From JAJPHU01 sp035553375 (GTDB lineage: Bacteria > Planctomycetota > Planctomycetia > Gemmatales > Gemmataceae): a stretch of 64,000 nucleotides of DNA. The notes beneath the pieces were generated by a model that was not told where the DNA came from, did no database searches, and was given only the letters and a program-made list of their open reading frames with translations. The position numbers and the translations under genes were made by a program. This document shows, piece by piece, positions 58,703 through 64,000 of the stretch (position 1 is its first letter; every line of letters starts with the position of its first letter). Location of the stretch: NCBI GenBank assembly GCA_035553375.1, contig DATNCY010000159.1:1-64000 (forward strand), written 5' to 3'.

Positions 58703-61389
58703 CAAGCAAAGAACATGAACGTCTGAACGAAATCCGCGACGATCACAGCGGTTGGCGTCGCTGGGGGCCCTACGTCAGCGAGCGTGCCTGGGCCACCGTC
58801 CGCGAGGACTACAGCGCCGATGGCGACGCCTGGGACTATCTGCCGCACGACCTCGCCCGCAGCAAGACCTATCGTTGGGGCGAGGACGGTATAGCCGCTA
58901 TTTGCGATCGCTATCAGCTTCTTTGCTTCGCTCCCGCCTTTTGGAACGAACGCGATCCCATCCTCAAGGAGCGACTGTTTGGCCTGACCGCCCACGAAGG
59001 CAATCACGGCGAAGACGTGAAGGAGTATTACTTCCACGTCGATAACACGCCGACGCACTCATACATGAAGTACCTCTACAAGTATCCGCAAGCTGAGTTT
59101 CCCTACGATCAACTGGTTGAGGAGAACCGCCAGCGTAACGGCGAAGGATTCGAGTTTGAACTCCTCGACACCGGCATCTTCGACCAAGATCGCTATTTCG
59201 ACATCGTCATCGAATACGCCAAGGCGACGCCGGAAGATTACTGCATCCGCATTGAGGCATTCAATCGCGGTCCCGAGGCGGCTCCCTTGCACCTGCTGCC
59301 GCATCTATGGTTTCGCAATATCTGGGCGCGCGGCCCCAATGCCTGGACATTGCACCTCACGCCGGAACCGTGCATTCGCCCCGGACCCAGTGGCCCCGGC
59401 TTTCTCAGCCTCGTCAGCGATGATTCGGCCGTCGAGACACTGACGAATATCCCCGTGTCTTACCGGCTCGGACCGCGCATCCTCTACGCTCCACCGGAAG
59501 GCCGGCTCCTGTTCACCTTCAACGAAACGAATGGCCCTCGCGTCTACGGTCCCGGCCATAAAAGTCGCCGTCCCTACGTCAAGGACGCCTTCCATCGCCA
59601 TATCCTCCAAGGCGAGGATAGCATCAATCCGGATCGAGAAGGAACCAAAGCCGCTCTTCATTATCGCTTTTCCTCCGTTCCGGCTGGCGGTTCCGTCGTG
59701 CTGCGCTTGCGGCTGACGGACAACCAAGCTCTGAATGCGCCACTGGATGAAGTCGATGCCGTGGTTGCCCAGCGCAAAGCGGAGGCGGACGAGTTTTATG
59801 CCGCGATCCATCCGCCCAACGCCAGCGCCGACGAACGCGACATCCAGCGCCGCGCGCTCGCCGGGTTGTTGTGGAGTAAGCAAAGTTACCTCTTCGACGT
59901 GAATGTCTGGCTCAATGGCGATCCCGGTTTGCCGCCTCCGCCGGCGTCGCGCTTGGACATTCGCAATGAACACTGGCGGCACCTCAACTCGCTGCGCGTC
60001 CTGGTCGTCCCGGACAAGTGGGAATATCCCTGGTTCGCCGCCTGGGACTTGGCCTTTCAATGCGTTCCGCTGGCCCTGATCGATGCTGGGTATGCGAAGG
60101 AACAACTCTACTGGCTGCTGTTCGAGCAGTTCCAGCATCCCAATGGCCAGTTACCCGCCTATGAATGGGAATTTTCCGACCTTAATCCTCCCGTACATGC
60201 CTGGGCGGTTTGGCGCGTCTACAACATGGACAAGATTCGCGGCGGCAAGGGCGACCGCGTCTTCCTCGAACGCTGTTTCCACAAACTGCTCATCAACTTC
60301 GCCTGGTGGGTCAATAAGGTCGATCGCGAGGGCAACAACATCTTCGAGGGCGGTTTTCTCGGTCTGGACAACATCTCGGTGGTCGATCGCAGCATGCGCT
60401 GTGACGATGGTAGCGTGCTGGAGCAGTCCGACGCGACCGGCTACATGGGCATGTTCTGCTTGAACCTCATGCGTATTGCCCTGGAGTTGGCCCGCGAAAA
60501 CTCCGTCTATGAGGCGATGGCCGTCAAGTTTTTCGAGCATTATGCCTACGTCGCCGCCGCCATGAAGAACATGGGCAAACGCGGCTACCAACTGTGGGAC
60601 GAAACGGACGGCTTCTTTTATGACGTGCTGCGTTACCCGGATGGCCGTTTTCGCAAGTTCCGCCTGCGTTCGCTGGTCGGCCTCATTCCCCTGTTCGCCG
60701 TCGAGCGTCTTGAAATGCCGTGGATCAAACCGTTTACGGAGTTCAGCGGTGCCTTTCACTGGTTCCTGCGCAATCGCCCGGAACTGGTGCGCAACGTCGT
60801 CCACACGGTCGGCGAGGGCGACCAAACAACCTACGTCCTGACCATCCTTGATGCCAACCAGTTGACGCGCATCATGGAACGAGTATTCGATGAAAGCGAG
60901 TTCTTATCTCCGTATGGCATCCGCAGTTTGTCGCGGACGCACCTTGAGCATCCGTTTGAGTTCGATGGTGATGTGGTGGGTTACGAGCCGGCTGAAAGCA
61001 CGTCGAAGCTCAAGGGCGGCAACTCGAATTGGCGCGGCCCACTATGGTTTCCGACGACGTTCCTGCTGATTGAATCGCTGCGTAAATTGGGAGCGGCGTT
61101 TGGCCCGACTTTTGGCGTGGTCGTGCCGGCGTCGAACGGCGAGCCGATCACCTTCCCGCAAATGGCCCGCGAGATCGCCGATCGACTCATCCGCATTTTC
61201 ACTCGTGATGAGCATGGCCATCGCGCCGTCTACGGTGGATCGCTCAAGTTTCAGGACGATCCGCACTGGCGCGATTTGCTGCTGTTTTACGAATACTTCC
61301 ACGGCGACAATGGCGCTGGCCTGGGTGCCAGTCATCAAACGGGCTGGACGGCGTTGGTCGCGTCGTTGATTGACGAATGGCGGAGTTGA
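58699..61389 (+). CDS. GH63-family glycoside hydrolase
   Basis: The 896-residue protein starts at ATG 58699, sharing ATGA with the end of rpe. N-terminal blocks RWGPYVSERAWATVREDYS and DGIAAICDRYQLLCFAPAFW and the (alpha/alpha)6 toroid C-terminal half with KWEYPWFAAWDLAFQCVPLA, LPAYEWEFSDLNPPVHAWA and NSNWRGPLWFPTTFLLIESL match bacterial GH63 enzymes (mannosylglycerate hydrolase or glucosidase type). Asp and Glu in WEFSD and the late NWRGPLW block are the catalytic neighbours. It releases glucose or a related sugar, fitting coupling to pgl and rpe. No signal peptide, so cytoplasmic. Confidence 0.9.
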   Translation: MTSKEHERLNEIRDDHSGWRRWGPYVSERAWATVREDYSADGDAWDYLPHDLARSKTYRWGEDGIAAICDRYQLLCFAPAFWNERDPILKERLFGLTAHEGNHGEDVKEYYFHVDNTPTHSYMKYLYKYPQAEFPYDQLVEENRQRNGEGFEFELLDTGIFDQDRYFDIVIEYAKATPEDYCIRIEAFNRGPEAAPLHLLPHLWFRNIWARGPNAWTLHLTPEPCIRPGPSGPGFLSLVSDDSAVETLTNIPVSYRLGPRILYAPPEGRLLFTFNETNGPRVYGPGHKSRRPYVKDAFHRHILQGEDSINPDREGTKAALHYRFSSVPAGGSVVLRLRLTDNQALNAPLDEVDAVVAQRKAEADEFYAAIHPPNASADERDIQRRALAGLLWSKQSYLFDVNVWLNGDPGLPPPPASRLDIRNEHWRHLNSLRVLVVPDKWEYPWFAAWDLAFQCVPLALIDAGYAKEQLYWLLFEQFQHPNGQLPAYEWEFSDLNPPVHAWAVWRVYNMDKIRGGKGDRVFLERCFHKLLINFAWWVNKVDREGNNIFEGGFLGLDNISVVDRSMRCDDGSVLEQSDATGYMGMFCLNLMRIALELARENSVYEAMAVKFFEHYAYVAAAMKNMGKRGYQLWDETDGFFYDVLRYPDGRFRKFRLRSLVGLIPLFAVERLEMPWIKPFTEFSGAFHWFLRNRPELVRNVVHTVGEGDQTTYVLTILDANQLTRIMERVFDESEFLSPYGIRSLSRTHLEHPFEFDGDVVGYEPAESTSKLKGGNSNWRGPLWFPTTFLLIESLRKLGAAFGPTFGVVVPASNGEPITFPQMAREIADRLIRIFTRDEHGHRAVYGGSLKFQDDPHWRDLLLFYEYFHGDNGAGLGASHQTGWTALVASLIDEWRS

Positions 61390-61393
61390 TCGT

Positions 61394-62104
61394 TCACTTC
61401 AGCAACCCAAGTACGATGTAATCCGTCACCAGGATTTGGCTCGGCAATCCCACGACGGCGATGGCCGTCCACAGGTTGATCCCGCCACGGAGTTTGCCAA
61501 TCAGCAAGTCGTCGATGCGGTCGCCGAGATTAGTTTGCACCTTGGCGAGATCGACGCCGCCATGCTGGGCATGTTCCTCGCGGAAGCGCGCCAGCGTGAA
61601 TTTGCCGACGGTATTGGTCAGCCGAATTTGCACGCGACAGCGAAGCCAGCCGGTCAAACCGCTGCCTGCCGGCGGAGCTTGAACGAGGTGGTGAATGGCG
61701 TCGTCGAGACGTTGTTCCGCCTGGGCCAACGGCAAGCGCTCGGCCGTTCGCGTTGCCCAACCACCGCGCTCGCCATGTGCTTGTTCCGCCGAGACGCCCA
61801 ACAGTCGGCCAAAGATCAACCGTACCGCCGCACTCCCAAGCTGGTACTTATGCAGACCGTGAAGCATGGCCACGACTACGGCACGCTTGGCCCCCAACAC
61901 GATACCGACAACCACGCATTCGATCAGTGCAATCAGTGCAGCTATTACTCCGTAGACGCCGTTTTGAGCAGACAGCATATAGTACGACGCGAACGCCAGC
62001 ACCACGCCCAAAAGCAAGAAGAGGAGAAAGGTGAGCAGGAACGAGCGTATCGCCACCAGCATCAATCCGGCAACATCACCCAGGATTCCTCGCACGTCAA
62101 CCAT
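61394..62104 (-). CDS. Membrane protein, 236 aa
   Basis: ATG 62104 begins MVDVRGILGDVAGLMLVA. Two strong helices (SFLLTFLLFLLLGVVLAFAS and GVIAALIALIECVVVGIVLG) are followed by an amphipathic cytoplasmic region and a last hydrophobic helix (GGINLWTAIAVVGLPSQILV). No known domain. It ends 5 bases past the GH63 gene on the other strand. Confidence 0.7.
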   Translation of the reverse strand: MVDVRGILGDVAGLMLVAIRSFLLTFLLFLLLGVVLAFASYYMLSAQNGVYGVIAALIALIECVVVGIVLGAKRAVVVAMLHGLHKYQLGSAAVRLIFGRLLGVSAEQAHGERGGWATRTAERLPLAQAEQRLDDAIHHLVQAPPAGSGLTGWLRCRVQIRLTNTVGKFTLARFREEHAQHGGVDLAKVQTNLGDRIDDLLIGKLRGGINLWTAIAVVGLPSQILVTDYIVLGLLK

Positions 62105-62215
62105 TGGTATTGATCCGCCGATTGGGAGCGAATAACGATCGTGCTACTGAAGAGTATTTCGGTGGAGGAGGACAATTATTTGCGCGGATGTTTGCCAGCG
62201 ACTTTCGCGTGCATA

Positions 62216-62644
62216 TTAAACGGTCCAATCCTCGGTAATCAACCCCGGCACGCGGCCAAAATCGCGCACGTTGCGCGTCAATACTACCAAGCCGCGCGAC
62301 AACGCGATGGCGGCGATGCGCAGATCCATTGTTGTTAGGCGCACGCGCTGGGCGAGCAAGCCACTGAACACCGCCGAGGCCGCCACGTCGAAGGGAAGCA
62401 CTTGGGCCCCTGCAAAGGCGTTCAACATTCGTCCAAGCATGCCGTAGCCCCGAACAACCTCGGCGGCGGTTCGGGCGCGAGCCAGGAAGGAATGGCAGCC
62501 CAGCGCTTGCTCGTGCAGACTCACCAGGCAAAACGCCAGGTCCGAGGGTTGCTGCTGCTGGATCCGTGCCGATAGAGCGGCAAACTCCGGTCCTGACTGC
62601 CATTGCAGGATACTGATGTGATCCGTGTCCAGGAGATATTTCAC
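62216..62644 (-). CDS. PIN-domain toxin (VapC-like)
   Basis: The 142-residue protein begins MKYLLDTDHISILQWQSGPE, with Asp6 as the first acid of the PIN fold. SLHEQALGC supplies the Glu, and TTMDLRIAAIALSRGLVV and TRNVRDFGRVPGL the later acids. PIN nucleases cut RNA. The start overlaps the antitoxin-like gene by 4 bases, as in toxin-antitoxin pairs. Confidence 0.88.
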   Translation of the reverse strand: MKYLLDTDHISILQWQSGPEFAALSARIQQQQPSDLAFCLVSLHEQALGCHSFLARARTAAEVVRGYGMLGRMLNAFAGAQVLPFDVAASAVFSGLLAQRVRLTTMDLRIAAIALSRGLVVLTRNVRDFGRVPGLITEDWTV

Positions 62645-62853
62645 GAATCGGCATCCTCGGGAGGGTAGTCGGCCTGCCGGTAGGCTCGTCCATATTCCAG
62701 CATCTCCAAGAAGGCCGGCTCATCTTTCATCGAACCGATAACCTTATCCAGCCAGTTGGGAGCCGGGGGTGGCGGGCCTAATCGATTCTGGATTTCTTTC
62801 ACGGCTGCTTCGAGTGCCGCCAGTCGCTGCTCAATCGTTGGTTCCGTGGACAT
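62641..62853 (-). CDS. Antitoxin-like protein, 70 aa
   Basis: A coiled-coil start (MSTEPTIEQRLAALEAAVKE) and an acidic C-terminus (YRQADYPPEDADS) suggest a partner that binds and blocks the PIN toxin. It precedes the toxin and overlaps it by 4 bases. The family is not recognised, so the antitoxin role is from position and size. Confidence 0.72.
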   Translation of the reverse strand: MSTEPTIEQRLAALEAAVKEIQNRLGPPPPAPNWLDKVIGSMKDEPAFLEMLEYGRAYRQADYPPEDADS

Positions 62854-62947
62854 AAGACTGCCTCCTCATTCGTTTGGCCATGAAGACCATCTCACGTCAT
62901 GCTAACGAGTGCCGGCAAACGCGGCAATCTTGCCCATCGAGCCACAG

Positions 62948-64000
62948 TTATTTGCGCGGCGCGGGCGTGTTGGGTGGCAGAGGCACTTGCCCGTTCCCAG
63001 ACACATAGCCAATCAAATCGCGTACTTCGGCCGGACGCAACGGCGTCAGCAAGCCATCGGGCATCATCGATTGCGGCGAACGCTGGCGTTCCTCAATGTC
63101 GGATTTCGGCAGACGCACTACCTCGTTCTGTGTCTGCATTGTCAGCGTCTTGTCCGACTCCTCCTTAACCAGTCCGCTAATTGTGCGCCCTGACTTCATG
63201 GTGAGGACGGTCATTTGATAATCGCGCGCCACGACGGCGCTGGGATCGAGCAACTTGGACAGCAGATATTCGGGATTGGCGCGCTGCGAGCCGGTCAAAT
63301 CGGGGCCGATTTTGCCACCTTCGCCGAACAGCGTGTGGCAGTTAGCGCAGGTGCGTGCGAACAAGGATCGACCGTGCTTGCGGTCGGCTTTCTTGAGGGC
63401 GTCGGCCGGCACCATGGCCTTGTACTTGACCAGCAATGTCGCCTTTTCCGCCGACGGCGGACGGATCGATCCCCAAACCTTGGTGAGCCGGTCGCTCAGT
63501 TTCTTGTCCTTGAAGGCGAGAAGTTGACGAACGGTAAAGGCGGACAGATCGCGTCGCCGCACGCGGCCTTTCTCCATCGCATCGAGCAGAGCGAGCGCGT
63601 AAGCAGGCCGCGAGGCGAGCGTAGCGATGGCGTCTGATTTCTCAGCTTCCGTGAATCCGGCGTAGTGTTCGAGAATGAGGGCCGGCGTTGCCGCATCGCT
63701 GTAGGACGCCAGACCGCGCAGGGCCGAACCGCGCAGCGCGCGATCGGTAACGAGTTGCCGCAACAGCGGCAGCAGGTCGGGCGGTCGTTTCTCGATCAGC
63801 GTTTGTAGGGCGTTACGCCGGGCTGTCGTATCGGCTTTCGGATCGGCCGCAGTCTTGCGCAGCGCGGCCAGCGCTTGCGGATCGCCGAATAGCACGGACA
63901 ATTGCAGGACTTTCTCACGAATCTCGGCATTTTTGCTCTCTGCCAACTTGCGATACACGGCCGACCAGCCTTCCGGTGCAGCGACGTTTCGGCGTCCCTG
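62948..64000 (-). CDS. PVC-type haem-binding (TIGR02603-like) protein, C-terminal part
   Basis: The frame runs off the right end without a start, so at least 350 residues are seen of a larger protein. HEAT-like helices (about residues 15-190 of the visible part, ASYSDAATPALILEHYAG and similar) precede a cytochrome c module with the haem motif CANCHTLFGEGGKIGPDLTGS (C-x2-CH). The end (MMPDGLLTPLRPAEVRDLIG) is the conserved PVC haem-binding domain tail. Such proteins are large exported dehydrogenase-like enzymes in planctomycetes. Partner and substrate unknown. Confidence 0.9.
   Translation of the reverse strand, partial: QGRRNVAAPEGWSAVYRKLAESKNAEIREKVLQLSVLFGDPQALAALRKTAADPKADTTARRNALQTLIEKRPPDLLPLLRQLVTDRALRGSALRGLASYSDAATPALILEHYAGFTEAEKSDAIATLASRPAYALALLDAMEKGRVRRRDLSAFTVRQLLAFKDKKLSDRLTKVWGSIRPPSAEKATLLVKYKAMVPADALKKADRKHGRSLFARTCANCHTLFGEGGKIGPDLTGSQRANPEYLLSKLLDPSAVVARDYQMTVLTMKSGRTISGLVKEESDKTLTMQTQNEVVRLPKSDIEERQRSPQSMMPDGLLTPLRPAEVRDLIGYVSGNGQVPLPPNTPAPRK

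Overview
The window looks like chromosomal DNA of a planctomycete, most likely Gemmataceae or a close relative. This is inferred from gene families, with no database search. The markers are a DUF1501 sulfatase-like protein, a DUF1559 pilin-like protein, a PVC-type haem-binding (TIGR02603-like) protein, remnants of DUF2924 and TIGR03000 proteins, a TAT-exported Gfo/Idh oxidoreductase beside a sugar isomerase, Ser/Thr kinases with WD40 or TM modules, and GC-rich codon use.

Layout. 0-2.4 kb: an insertion-sequence end interrupts a DUF2924 gene, followed by a TrkA-C membrane protein and decayed DNA. 2.4-5.6 kb: a PAS histidine kinase and LuxR-type regulator pair (minus) diverges from a receiver protein that lacks its phospho-acceptor Asp and from csrA (plus). 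5.6-11.7 kb: a gene graveyard with a tRNA 3' fragment, a frameshifted gene, truncated genes and small zinc-ribbon genes around an MBL-fold/ferredoxin gene and a SprT-like gene. 11.8-18.1 kb: sugar isomerase, DUF1501, murB-ftsQ and queC-queD. 18.1-18.5 kb: an unannotated unit with promoter, structured RNA and terminator. 19.3-30.4 kb: ispA, dxs, nadK, acyP, an ABC-2 permease, a degenerate ABC exporter, an inositol-phosphatase-like gene and two glycosyltransferases. 30.4-37.4 kb: DUF1559 and zinc-ribbon genes, purEK, a three-repeat protein and two unknown proteins. 37.5-54 kb: a signalling region with ECF sigma factor, kinase, CHAT protease with TPRs, zinc-ribbon membrane protein, a ceramidase-like enzyme (minus), a SIR2 protein and a kinase with 14 WD40 repeats. 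54-64 kb: a truncated Rpn-type gene, sugar isomerase and Gfo/Idh pair, the pgl-rpe-GH63 operon, a membrane protein, a PIN toxin-antitoxin pair and a partial haem-binding protein.

How the genes work together. IspA and Dxs supply isoprenoid precursors. PurE and PurK form one purine step. QueC and QueD belong to 7-deazaguanine synthesis. Pgl, Rpe and GH63 link glycoside breakdown to the pentose phosphate pathway. MurB and the FtsQ-like protein are remnants of a division/cell-wall cluster. The most unusual part is 37.5-54 kb, where two membrane kinases each sit next to a possible effector (CHAT peptidase, SIR2 NAD-binding protein).

Intergenic DNA is full of palindromes. One family (about 24-bp arms reading CCAGCCCGCAGCGCCAGCAA and its complement) occurs about a dozen times. 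At least six other inverted-repeat types also occur. All calls come from reading the sequence; no homology search, structure prediction or promoter software was run.
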